A DNA stretch of 64,000 nucleotides from Romboutsia_C sp015668195 (GTDB lineage: Bacteria; Bacillota; Clostridia; Peptostreptococcales; Peptostreptococcaceae). Shown piece by piece: positions 24,530 through 32,913 of this stretch. Location of the stretch: NCBI RefSeq assembly GCF_015668195.1, contig NZ_JADPFC010000001.1:248001-312000 (forward strand). Direction: 5' to 3'. The position numbers and the translations under genes are program-made. Each line of letters begins with the position of its first letter. Positions within the stretch are counted from its first letter, which is position 1. The notes below the pieces were generated by a model. That model saw only the letters and a list, made by a program, of their open reading frames with translations, had not been told where the DNA came from and did not search any database.

Positions 24530-26761
24530 ATGCTATTAAGTATTGTAATGATGGTAAAAAATGAAGAGAGATATTTAGATAAAACATTAAATGCACTACG
24601 TCCTTTAATGGAAGAAATAAATTCTGAATTAATAATACTAGATACTGGATCAACTGACTCGACTGTTGATATTGCAAGAAAATATACTGATAAAGTATTT
24701 TTTGCAAAGTGGAATGATAACTTTTCGGATATGAGAAATATATCAATAAGTTATGCAAAGGGAGACTGGATACTTATACTAGATGCAGATGAAGAGTTAA
24801 CTAATTATGATAAATTAAAAGAATTCTTTAATAAAAACTTATGCAATAAATATAATAGTGCAAGTATAAATCTAAAAAATATACTTTCACTAGACGGAAA
24901 AAGTTATAGTATGACTCCTTTAATTAGAATGTTTAAAAACTCAAAAGATTTTAGATATGAAGGAGCAATACACGAACAACCAAAATTTAAACATCCTATA
25001 TATAACAATATAGCTTTATTTGATCATTATGGATATTTATTTGAAAATGAAGAAATTAAACAATTAAAAGACAATAGAAATAAAAAGATTTTATTAAAAG
25101 AAATAAAGAAAGAACCTAATAACCCATATATTAACTATCAATTAGGAAAAACTTATTCTATATCTAAAAACTATGAAGATGCAATATATTATATGGAAAA
25201 AGGTTATGATTTATATACAAAAATTAAATATATACCAATATTTGTAACATTAGATTTAGCTATGCTTTATTTAGAAATGAATGAGTTTGATAAATGCGAA
25301 AGTTTATGTACTAAGTATATAAAAAATGATAATAAAAATATAGATATATATTACTACTTAGCTACAAGCCAAAAATATTTAAGAAAATATAAACGAAGCT
25401 TAGAAAATTATAAAAGGTATTTATATCTTATAGAAAATTATGATATATCTACACAAGCTAATGCTGTTGAGTGTAATGGAGATACATTGATACACCAAGA
25501 TAAAGCTAAAGTTAACATTATTGATATTTATTACAAATTAGAGATGTATCAAGAGATTATAAATAATATAGATGATATAAACAATGATATTTTAGAACAA
25601 GCTTACTTAGTTATATTTATGAGTTTATATAAATTAAACAAAGAAGAAAAAATAATTGAAATATATAAAAATCTTTCGTCTTGTATAATTCAGCAAAATA
25701 AATTTAAAGTTGCGTTAGAGAGTATACTAAAAAAAATAAAGGAAAATGATCTGCCTAAAATGTATAAAATGCTTTCTAAAATAGATGGAAATTACGGTAT
25801 TTTAAATAAAATAAGATTAGGTGAGAAATTAACTATTGAACAATATAATGAAATACTAATAAAAGAGCAAGAAATATATTATGCGGATATAATATATTAT
25901 GCTATGAAAGAAGCTATAAAATTAGAAGATATATTAAAAAATATAAGTAACCTAAAAATGCAAGATTATATAGATTATTTAGTTTCAAATAAAAGAGACT
26001 TTATATTTGATTTATATGATTACTTGGACAGAAATTTAAATACTTTAGATATAAAGAAACTTCAAATTTATAGCTGTGTATCTAAATCATTGTTAACATA
26101 TGGTAGTTTAGTCGATAAAAAATATGAAAAGTTATTTTTAATGTATATAACTTATACTTATGATTATTTAAAGCAATTATATAATACAGATTTAGAAGAT
26201 GATGATTTACTAAATTTATTGAAAAATGAAGATGAAATATTTATTATAAGTATACATACAATTCAAAAACTTAGTAAAACTGATAAATTAGAGTATGTTA
26301 AAAAGATGAAAGACTTATTAATAAAAAATCAAAAATACAAAAAGGGAATAGAAATATTAATAGAGAAATTTAAAAATGAATTTGATATAAATGAAGAGCT
26401 AAATGGTCTTAAAAAACAATATAAATCGATAATTCAAAATGACATAGAGATAGGAAATATTATTGAAGCTAAAGAAAAGATAGATGAATATGAAAGTATA
26501 TTTGAAGAAGAGGCAGAGATACTAAATTTTAAAGCAATTATAAAAATGCTAGAAGGAAAGTTCGAAGAATCTGATAAAATATTTAAAAATTCATATCTAT
26601 TAGATAGATATAATTACAATGTGATTTTTAATATAGGATGCATAAAAGAAATATTAGGACAATATGAAGATGCCATTAAATATTTTGAATTAATAGTAAA
26701 AAACTGTGAAGACGAAAACATAGTTTTAGAATCAAAAGAAAAAATTATGATTATAAATTAA
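24530..26761 (+). CDS. flagellin glycosyltransferase (GT2 + TPR-like repeats)
   Basis: 743 residues: an N-terminal family 2 glycosyltransferase domain (MLLSIVMMVKNEERYL, LDTGSTDST, and metal-binding DAD at residues 85-87) and a long C-terminal array of TPR-like helical repeats (about 190-740, for example INYQLGKTYSISKNYEDAIYYMEKGYD). In C. difficile 630 the gene at this position (CD0240) puts the first sugar, GlcNAc, on Ser/Thr of flagellin; the same role is inferred here. Position directly after two flagellins supports it. Cytoplasmic. Confidence 0.85.
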   Translation: MLLSIVMMVKNEERYLDKTLNALRPLMEEINSELIILDTGSTDSTVDIARKYTDKVFFAKWNDNFSDMRNISISYAKGDWILILDADEELTNYDKLKEFFNKNLCNKYNSASINLKNILSLDGKSYSMTPLIRMFKNSKDFRYEGAIHEQPKFKHPIYNNIALFDHYGYLFENEEIKQLKDNRNKKILLKEIKKEPNNPYINYQLGKTYSISKNYEDAIYYMEKGYDLYTKIKYIPIFVTLDLAMLYLEMNEFDKCESLCTKYIKNDNKNIDIYYYLATSQKYLRKYKRSLENYKRYLYLIENYDISTQANAVECNGDTLIHQDKAKVNIIDIYYKLEMYQEIINNIDDINNDILEQAYLVIFMSLYKLNKEEKIIEIYKNLSSCIIQQNKFKVALESILKKIKENDLPKMYKMLSKIDGNYGILNKIRLGEKLTIEQYNEILIKEQEIYYADIIYYAMKEAIKLEDILKNISNLKMQDYIDYLVSNKRDFIFDLYDYLDRNLNTLDIKKLQIYSCVSKSLLTYGSLVDKKYEKLFLMYITYTYDYLKQLYNTDLEDDDLLNLLKNEDEIFIISIHTIQKLSKTDKLEYVKKMKDLLIKNQKYKKGIEILIEKFKNEFDINEELNGLKKQYKSIIQNDIEIGNIIEAKEKIDEYESIFEEEAEILNFKAIIKMLEGKFEESDKIFKNSYLLDRYNYNVIFNIGCIKEILGQYEDAIKYFELIVKNCEDENIVLESKEKIMIIN

Positions 26762-26798
26762 ATATACAAAAAATTATGTCATAAGAGGAGGCGCAAAT

Positions 26799-27401
26799 TT
26801 GAGTAAATATAAATTTGTATTTGACCTAGATTCAACTTTAACAAAACAAGAAATACTTCCTGAAATGGCAAAGTATATTGGATGTCATGAAAGTATTAGT
26901 AAAATAACAGAAGAGACTATGCTAGGTAAGTTATCTTTTGAAGAAAGTTTTCTAAAGCGAATTGAAATATTAAAAGAGATACCTGTAAAAAAAGTACGCA
27001 GTATAGTTAAAAATATAACATTAAATGAAAAATTAATTAAATTTGTTTTAGATAATATAGATAGATGCATTATAATAACTGGTAATCTAGATATCTGGAT
27101 TTGTGAACTCATGAATATGTTAGGTTTAAATGATATATATTATTCATCAAAGGCTTTAACAGATGGGCAATATATTAAATCAGTTGTAAATGTTATAAAA
27201 AAGGAAGATATAATAAAAGAAATAGATGGACCAATAGTAGCTATTGGAGATGGAAGTAATGACTCAAAAATGATAGAGTATGCTGATATAGGAATTGGAT
27301 TTGGTGCTGTTAGACCAATAGCTCCTAGTGTATTAAATGTTTGTGATTATGCGTTTTATGAGGAGGAGAAATTATGTCAGTTTCTAAAACGATTATTATA
27401 A
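26799..27401 (+). CDS. HAD-superfamily phosphatase, SerB-like (flagellin modification)
   Basis: A 200-residue HAD enzyme with catalytic DLDST (residues 9-13), the ITG motif at 93-95 and GDGSND (150-155), resembling phosphoserine phosphatase. TTG start at 26799 after GAGGAGG. It overlaps the next gene by 28 bases. In C. difficile the corresponding gene (CD0241) is needed for the phosphate-linked N-methyl-threonine on flagellin GlcNAc. A role in providing or transferring the phospho-amino acid is inferred; serine synthesis is less likely in this context. Confidence 0.8.
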   Translation: MSKYKFVFDLDSTLTKQEILPEMAKYIGCHESISKITEETMLGKLSFEESFLKRIEILKEIPVKKVRSIVKNITLNEKLIKFVLDNIDRCIIITGNLDIWICELMNMLGLNDIYYSSKALTDGQYIKSVVNVIKKEDIIKEIDGPIVAIGDGSNDSKMIEYADIGIGFGAVRPIAPSVLNVCDYAFYEEEKLCQFLKRLL

Positions 27402-28024
27402 GTTGTGCAGGAATGGGAACTAGATTAGGTCTAAATACTAACAAATCATTAATTGATATTGATGGAAAACCATTAATAATAAGACAATTAGAATGTTTAG
27501 ACAAGTTTGATGATATAAGAATTGTTGTAGGATATCAAGCTCAAGAAGTTATTGATGTAGTTTGTTCATATAGAAAAGATATTACTTTTGTATTTAATCA
27601 TGATTATATTAACACAAAAACTGCTGCTAGTTTATCACTAGGAAAAAAACATTCCAATGAGATGATTATATCATTAGATGGAGATGTATTATTTAAACCT
27701 GAAGACCTCGAAAAATTTATATTAGAAGATGATGAAGAAGCAATAGGTGTTTGTTATCCATATACTAATGAACCAGTATATATAGATACTGAATCTATAG
27801 ATGGAACTGAACATGCAGTTAGTTTTTCAAGAAAACATGGAAAATATGAATGGACTGGGTTGTTTAAAATATATGCAGATAAACTTAAGAGTGGAAATGA
27901 CCATGTATATAAAATGATAACACCTAATTTACCTTTAAAAGTAGTTCATGTAAATTTAAAGGAAATAGATAATATGAATGAATATAAAAAAGCTTTAGAT
28001 TGGTATAAAAATGGATACAAATAA
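27374..28024 (+). CDS. nucleotidyltransferase, probable CTP-dependent (flagellin modification)
   Basis: A 216-residue sugar-phosphate-type nucleotidyltransferase: the nucleotide-binding loop SCAGMGTRLGLNTNKSL (residues 10-25) and metal-binding LDGD (101-104). Similar enzymes make CDP-choline or CDP-linked precursors. With a CDP-glycerol-transferase-like enzyme two genes later, activation of a phosphorylated amino acid as a CDP derivative is plausible (inference from the C. difficile type A pathway). Confidence 0.8.
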   Translation: MSVSKTIIISCAGMGTRLGLNTNKSLIDIDGKPLIIRQLECLDKFDDIRIVVGYQAQEVIDVVCSYRKDITFVFNHDYINTKTAASLSLGKKHSNEMIISLDGDVLFKPEDLEKFILEDDEEAIGVCYPYTNEPVYIDTESIDGTEHAVSFSRKHGKYEWTGLFKIYADKLKSGNDHVYKMITPNLPLKVVHVNLKEIDNMNEYKKALDWYKNGYK

Positions 28025-28073
28025 AGCCGATTAAATATGAATTGATAACCAAACCTTAACTAGGAGAAATGAT

Positions 28074-28823
28074 ATGACGAAAAAAAATACAAGGGTATAT
28101 AAGGAAAATATAAATATAAATAAAAAAAGTGTCAAATTATTTTGGAATAAAAGAGCAGAAAAGTATACAGAAGATAATCCTTATAAAGCTGTAAAATGTA
28201 ATGACAATGACTCTGAATATGCAAAATTATTAGATGAGTATGAAAAAGAAGTTATTATACCTAAATTAAAAATAGATAAAAATTCTAAAGTTCTAGATAT
28301 AGGTTGCGGAGTAGGGAGATTAGCAGAAATGATAGTATTAGATAGTAAATACTATTTAGGTACTGATTTTGCAGAAGACTTACTTAATATAGCTAGAAAA
28401 AGAATAGGTTGTAATGATAGTTATGATTTTCAAATATGTGATTTTATAAATATATATGATAATGAGGTTATAAAAAGTAATGCCCCGTTTAATAAAGTAA
28501 TTTTAGCAGGCGTTATAATGTATATAAATGATGAAGAACTTAACATATGTTTTGGAAATTTACTCAAAGTATTAGATAAAGAGGCTATGATATATATAGC
28601 ATCACCAATTGCTACAAAAGAAAGATTAACCCTAGATGATTTTTACTCTAATGAATTAAATAGTGAATATAATGTTATATATAGAACAATTGATGAATAT
28701 GTAGATGTTTTTAAAGTTCTTATAAATAATGGATTTAAGATTATAGAAAACGAAATGTTTCTAACTGATAAAAAGCAATACAAAGAAACTGAGAGGCACT
28801 ATTTTATTTTAAAGAGAGGTTAA
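28074..28823 (+). CDS. SAM-dependent methyltransferase (flagellin modification)
   Basis: A 249-residue class I methyltransferase. The SAM-binding motif I is VLDIGCGVGRL (residues 73-83), followed by the acidic loop GTDFAEDLL. In this cluster it most likely N-methylates the threonine part of the flagellin glycan, as proposed for C. difficile. The substrate cannot be read from sequence. Confidence 0.78.
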   Translation: MTKKNTRVYKENININKKSVKLFWNKRAEKYTEDNPYKAVKCNDNDSEYAKLLDEYEKEVIIPKLKIDKNSKVLDIGCGVGRLAEMIVLDSKYYLGTDFAEDLLNIARKRIGCNDSYDFQICDFINIYDNEVIKSNAPFNKVILAGVIMYINDEELNICFGNLLKVLDKEAMIYIASPIATKERLTLDDFYSNELNSEYNVIYRTIDEYVDVFKVLINNGFKIIENEMFLTDKKQYKETERHYFILKRG

Positions 28824-28889
28824 ACATAAACTTATAATTAAAGTTACAATTTAAATCTTGGATTTATAGAAAGTAGTGTGATTTAAAAA

Positions 28890-30368
28890 ATGAATGAAAA
28901 ACAAAGAATAATAGAAATTTTAAACACTTCAATAGAAGGTATTTCTTACATAATTAAAAATTTAAATACAGACTATGAATTTATGTCTGAAATTTGTATA
29001 CAAGCTATTAATACAGTTAAAAATAGCTTCGAAAACGCTAAAAAATGTGACGATAGACTTTATAAGCTATCAAATAATATATTAGAAAAATTGAAAAATC
29101 TAAATAAAACAAAAGATACAGATAAACTTGATGATTGCAATAAAATTATTAATATGATAAATGACATGATAGATATTATAAATAAAAACATGAAAGAAAA
29201 ATATAATATTGTTTTTATGCCATACAATGCATCTATGTGGAATAGTCTTGAAAGTATTTGGAAAGAAGCTAAAGAAGATGCAAATTGCAATTGTTATGTA
29301 GTACCAATACCATACTATAAGTTAATTTCTAATAGTAATGGGGATACTGACGCTATATTTACATATGAAGGTGATATGTTGCCTAAATATGTACCTATTA
29401 CTGATTATAAAACATTTGATTTAGAAAAAATCAATCCAGATGTTATATATATACACAATCAATATGATGAATATAACAATGCTACTAGAGTAGATAGTAA
29501 CTATTTTTCTTATAATTTAAAAAAATATACAGATATGCTAGTATATGTTACTTATGGAATATTAGGTACTTATCCAATTTCATTTTATAAAGACTTTTAC
29601 TCATTTATAGGAACAAGAGAATTTGATAAAGTTGTTGTACAATCTCATGTATTTTCAGATATTGCAGAATATAGTGGGGTAGCTAGAGAAAAATTATTGC
29701 CTCTTGGATCACCTAAATTTGATGCTTTAGTTAGTAGTCTAAAATCAAATACTACAAATGAGTTTTACAAAAATAAATTTAAGGGGAAAAAAGTATTTTT
29801 ATGGACTACAAACTTAATGAAAGTTATAAATGGAAGAGATAAAGTACTAGATGAAATTGAAGAAGTATTTAATAAAATTAGGAAAAATTTAAACTATGGA
29901 TTAATATATAGACCTCACCCTTTAGAGCTTTCATATGTCAAATCAAAGGCCCCAGAATGCTATAAAAGGTATAAAGAATTATTAAGCTCAGCAAAAAATA
30001 CAGAAAATATAATTATTGACAATTCACCTAGTTATTACGAAGCTTTTCAAATATCTGATGCGCTAATAACAGATAGATCTTCTGTATTAATTGAATATAT
30101 GGCTACAGGAAAACCTGTCTTAATATATGATATAGGATTAAACAGAGAGTTTTATCATGAAAGTGTATTTGATATATTTTCTAATTATATAGTTGGTGAA
30201 GAAGAAATGACTGTAGATAAATTTATAGATTTAGTAGTTAATGAAAAAGATTACAAAAAAGATATTAGAATTAATGCATTAAACACTGTTCTTTCTAATA
30301 TTGATGGTAGTTGTGGAGAAAAAGTTCACAAACATATAAAGCAGTATATTGAAAATAACTATTTTTAA
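28890..30368 (+). CDS. CDP-glycerol glycerophosphotransferase family protein
   Basis: 492 residues: an N-terminal coiled, Asn/Lys-rich region (1-105) and a C-terminal teichoic-acid-type glycerophosphotransferase domain, with RPHP (341-344) and TDRSS (394-398), the two catalytic signatures. It probably transfers a CDP-activated group to the flagellin sugar through a phosphodiester, as inferred for its C. difficile counterpart. It is the last gene of the modification set, with a terminator downstream. A role in wall teichoic acid synthesis is the alternative, but no other wall gene is nearby. Confidence 0.82.
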   Translation: MNEKQRIIEILNTSIEGISYIIKNLNTDYEFMSEICIQAINTVKNSFENAKKCDDRLYKLSNNILEKLKNLNKTKDTDKLDDCNKIINMINDMIDIINKNMKEKYNIVFMPYNASMWNSLESIWKEAKEDANCNCYVVPIPYYKLISNSNGDTDAIFTYEGDMLPKYVPITDYKTFDLEKINPDVIYIHNQYDEYNNATRVDSNYFSYNLKKYTDMLVYVTYGILGTYPISFYKDFYSFIGTREFDKVVVQSHVFSDIAEYSGVAREKLLPLGSPKFDALVSSLKSNTTNEFYKNKFKGKKVFLWTTNLMKVINGRDKVLDEIEEVFNKIRKNLNYGLIYRPHPLELSYVKSKAPECYKRYKELLSSAKNTENIIIDNSPSYYEAFQISDALITDRSSVLIEYMATGKPVLIYDIGLNREFYHESVFDIFSNYIVGEEEMTVDKFIDLVVNEKDYKKDIRINALNTVLSNIDGSCGEKVHKHIKQYIENNYF

Positions 30369-30385
30369 AATTTTACAATAATATT

Positions 30386-30450
30386 AAATACAAAAAGTCA
30401 TGAACAACTTATTACATTAAGTAATTGTTTTAAAAGACTTTTTGTATTTT
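30386..30450 (+). terminator. terminator after the modification genes
   Basis: A 14-bp perfect stem (30386-30399 with 30436-30449) with a 36-base loop and T-rich end. The long loop is unusual. Confidence 0.7.
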
Positions 30451-31221
30451 ATTATAAAAATATCAAGTTTGTTTAATGTAGATATATAATTCTAACTATA
30501 AGAGTATTTATAATAATTAATAACTTTTTACATATCATGATAAATTCATAAAACAAACCTAAATTAAGATCAGTTAAATCAACGCAAAAATCTTTAACTA
30601 TTTTTTTAAGTGATAAGTTTTAATAATATTATATAAATACAATATTAATTATTATTTAACGAAATAATAAATTTAGATATTGCAAATATTATAAAATTTA
30701 TTAAAGTGAAAATTAAATTTATCATATATCTTATTACTATAATAAGTTTTAATTGATTAATAAAGTAGATAAGTATTATAAGTAATTTTATAAATTTAAT
30801 TGAGTATTTAACCAATATTTATATCAAAAATACCTTTAGGAACTAATATAGGTATAAGTGTATCTGATTTTATAATTTCACTATTTTATTCAAATCAATT
30901 AACTATTGTGAATTTAAAAATAAATTCACAATCAAAATTTAAAAAAATAGGAATATTATTTAAATTTTCAATACTTATAAATTTATCTGAATAAGAATAC
31001 TTAAGTTAAAAATTTTTAGTATTAGAGAAGTTGTCATCTAATATATAATTTATATTATTATGTTGTTGTAGCAAAAAAATGTAAAGTTTTAATTTTAATA
31101 GCCGTATAATATAAAATATAAGATAAAATAAAATAAAATTATACTTTGTAATTAAAAAATAAATTTAAATATATTTCTAAAATTAGTTTGAAAAAAAATA
31201 GTAAGAAAAAGTGAATAAAAA
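30451..31221. other. long AT-rich intergenic region, no gene recognised
   Basis: About 770 bases with no supported gene. A short open stretch near 30815-30995 (IPLGTNIGISVSDFIISLFYS...) has no start and may be a decayed fragment. The end of the region leads into the early flagellar promoter. Confidence 0.5.
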
Positions 31222-31249
31222 CTTGATTAAATCTAAATTATACTATAAT
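31222..31249 (+). promoter_or_regulatory. sigma-A promoter of the early flagellar operon
   Basis: CTTGAT/TTGATT (31222-31228) and TATAAT (31244-31249) with a 15-16 base spacer, about 50 bases before the c-di-GMP aptamer. It would give a leader of about 570 bases. Confidence 0.6.
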
Positions 31250-31298
31250 ATTTAGTGTGTAGAAGAAAATGTCGAAAAGTGTAGAAAGAGGACGAAAA

Positions 31299-31383
31299 AC
31301 AAAATAGGCAAAGCTAGAGAAATCTAGTGACGCAAAACTATAGGAGCTAAAGTGGGAACTATGCTAGCCAGTTGCCAAAAACT
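31299..31383 (+). promoter_or_regulatory. class I cyclic-di-GMP riboswitch (GEMM-I)
   Basis: The aptamer core is clear: ATAGGCAAAGC, a stem with GAAA tetraloop (CTAGA-GAAA-TCTAG), GTGACGCAAAACTA, the GGAGCTAAAGTGGG segment, and the closing GCCAGTTGCC. It lies in the leader of the flgB operon, the position of the c-di-GMP riboswitch in C. difficile, where ligand binding causes termination and loss of motility. Confidence 0.92.
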
Positions 31384-31502
31384 ATGTGTTTTTGTTTTCG
31401 ATATATAAAGTTGATGATTTTTGGATAATTATGAATAATATATAAATTATTTTGATTACTCGTGTCCAAAATTATGTATCTCTATTTATCGGCGCTGATA
31501 TT

Positions 31503-31535
31503 ATATAACTCTCTTTAGAGTTATTTTTTTTTAAA
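31503..31535 (+). terminator. terminator downstream of c-di-GMP aptamer
   Basis: Stem AACTCT/AGAGTT (31507-31512 with 31517-31522), extendable by AT pairs, followed by a run of about nine T (31524-31532). It is about 125 bases after the aptamer and is the best candidate for the expression platform. Confidence 0.75.
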
Positions 31536-31773
31536 AAAATAATATTATAAAAAGTGTAATAACTTGATTATATTACAAAAGTTCATTACGTATATTATAT
31601 TTTTTTAACATAATAGGAAAAAATATGTAATAATATAAATGATATGGAAAAAAAGTGAAAAAAAGTTTATAATCGAAAAAGGTAAGAAAACAAACGAAAA
31701 GTATATTGATTTAATTTTATATCTAAGATAATCAAACCCTAACAATGATACTATGTTATGTAGTATACAAAAT

Positions 31774-31796
31774 TACTCTTTATAGAGTAGTTTTTT
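31774..31796 (+). terminator. second terminator-like hairpin just before flgB
   Basis: Stem TACTCT/AGAGTA (31774-31779 with 31784-31789), loop of four, then G and T6. It lies 30 bases before the flgB start. It may be a second attenuation point. Confidence 0.6.
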
Positions 31797-31825
31797 GATT
31801 TATAAAGTTAATGAAGGAGAGTAAT

Positions 31826-32149
31826 ATGGAAATCTATAATTTAATGAAAATGGGACTAGATGCTACACATTTAAGGAGCAATGCCATTGCAGAAAATATT
31901 GCTAACATAAATACTCCAGGGTATAAAAGAAAGTATGTTAGTTTCGAAGATACTTTAAAGAATAAATTAGAAGTTCCTAGTATAAAGTTAAAGGTTGATA
32001 AGAAATCTGTGGTCAGAGAAGATGGGAACAACGTTGATATTGAACATGAGAAGGTTAATCAAGCAGCTACGACATTAGAATATAATGCGTTAGTAAGTCT
32101 TACAAATATAAAAATTGCTATGACAAAAAGTATAATATCTGGGAGGTAA
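31826..32149 (+). CDS. flgB: flagellar basal-body rod protein FlgB
   Basis: Proximal rod subunit (107 residues). HLRSNAIAENIANINTPGYKRK carries the rod-family motif. ATG 31826 follows GAAGGAGAG; an in-frame ATG at 31811 is part of the ribosome binding region. First gene of the early operon. Confidence 0.95.
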   Translation: MEIYNLMKMGLDATHLRSNAIAENIANINTPGYKRKYVSFEDTLKNKLEVPSIKLKVDKKSVVREDGNNVDIEHEKVNQAATTLEYNALVSLTNIKIAMTKSIISGR

Positions 32150-32153
32150 ATAA

Positions 32154-32558
32154 ATGAGTGTTTTTAGTGGTATGAGAATTAGTGCAAGTGGTTTGGCAGC
32201 AGAACGTATGAAAATGGATGTAATATCTTCTAATGTTGCTAATATGCAGACTACAAGAACTAAAAATGGAGGAGCATATAGAAGAAAGATAGCTACATTT
32301 GAAGAAAATTATGATGAAAAATTAGGAATGTTAGGTGTTAAAACTAAAAAAATTGAAGAAGATAAATCTCCTCTCAGAAAAATATATGAACCAAATCATC
32401 CTGATGCAGACAAAGATGGATATGTAGAATATCCTAATGTAGATTTATTAGCAGAAATGTCAGATCTTATAAGTGCATCAAGAGCTTATGAATCTAATGT
32501 AGATACTTTAAATGCTCAAAAAAATATGATATCTAAAGCTTTAGAGATAGGCAGATAG
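32154..32558 (+). CDS. flgC: flagellar basal-body rod protein FlgC
   Basis: Proximal rod subunit (134 residues). SASGLAAERMKMDVISSNVANMQTT and the C-terminal SRAYESNVDTLNAQKNMISKALEIGR are typical. It starts 4 bases after flgB ends. Confidence 0.96.
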   Translation: MSVFSGMRISASGLAAERMKMDVISSNVANMQTTRTKNGGAYRRKIATFEENYDEKLGMLGVKTKKIEEDKSPLRKIYEPNHPDADKDGYVEYPNVDLLAEMSDLISASRAYESNVDTLNAQKNMISKALEIGR

Positions 32559-32573
32559 AAAGTGGGTGGTTAA

Positions 32574-32891
32574 ATGACAGGAATAAGTAATATAAATGTT
32601 AATTCTAATATATTCTCTAATGCTATTAAAAATAATACTACATATAAAGTTAAAGGAAATGAAAAGCCAGACAAGAAATTTGAAGATGTTATAAAGAATG
32701 CTATAGGTAAGGTAAATGATAGTATTATAAATTCAAATGAAAAGATAGAAGCTCTTATAAAAGGTGAAGATGTTTCTATGCATGATGTTATGCTATCAGC
32801 ACAAGAATCTCAAATGTCAGTGCAACTTATGATTGAGATTAGAAATAAGTTATATGATGCTTACCAAGAAATTAATAAAGTACAATTGTAA
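32574..32891 (+). CDS. fliE: flagellar hook-basal body protein FliE
   Basis: Junction protein between MS ring and rod (105 residues). The C-terminal GEDVSMHDVMLSAQESQMSVQLMIEIRNKL ... YQEI is the family signature; the N-terminus is variable. Confidence 0.94.
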   Translation: MTGISNINVNSNIFSNAIKNNTTYKVKGNEKPDKKFEDVIKNAIGKVNDSIINSNEKIEALIKGEDVSMHDVMLSAQESQMSVQLMIEIRNKLYDAYQEINKVQL

Positions 32892-32913
32892 TTCCTTAAT
32901 AAGGAGCAGATAG

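Noticed and set aside
22774..24758. Leucine/phenylalanine-rich open frames on the minus strand opposite both flagellins and nearby genes
   Set aside because: They mirror the coding strand of highly conserved genes, have no ribosome binding sites and look like shadows of the real frames.
30815..30995. Small gene reading IPLGTNIGISVSDF...
   Set aside because: No start codon, no ribosome binding site and no recognised family; noted only as a possible remnant within the intergenic region.
31384..31825. Invertible flagellar switch as in C. difficile
   Set aside because: I looked for a pair of long inverted repeats flanking an invertible segment and found only short local palindromes.
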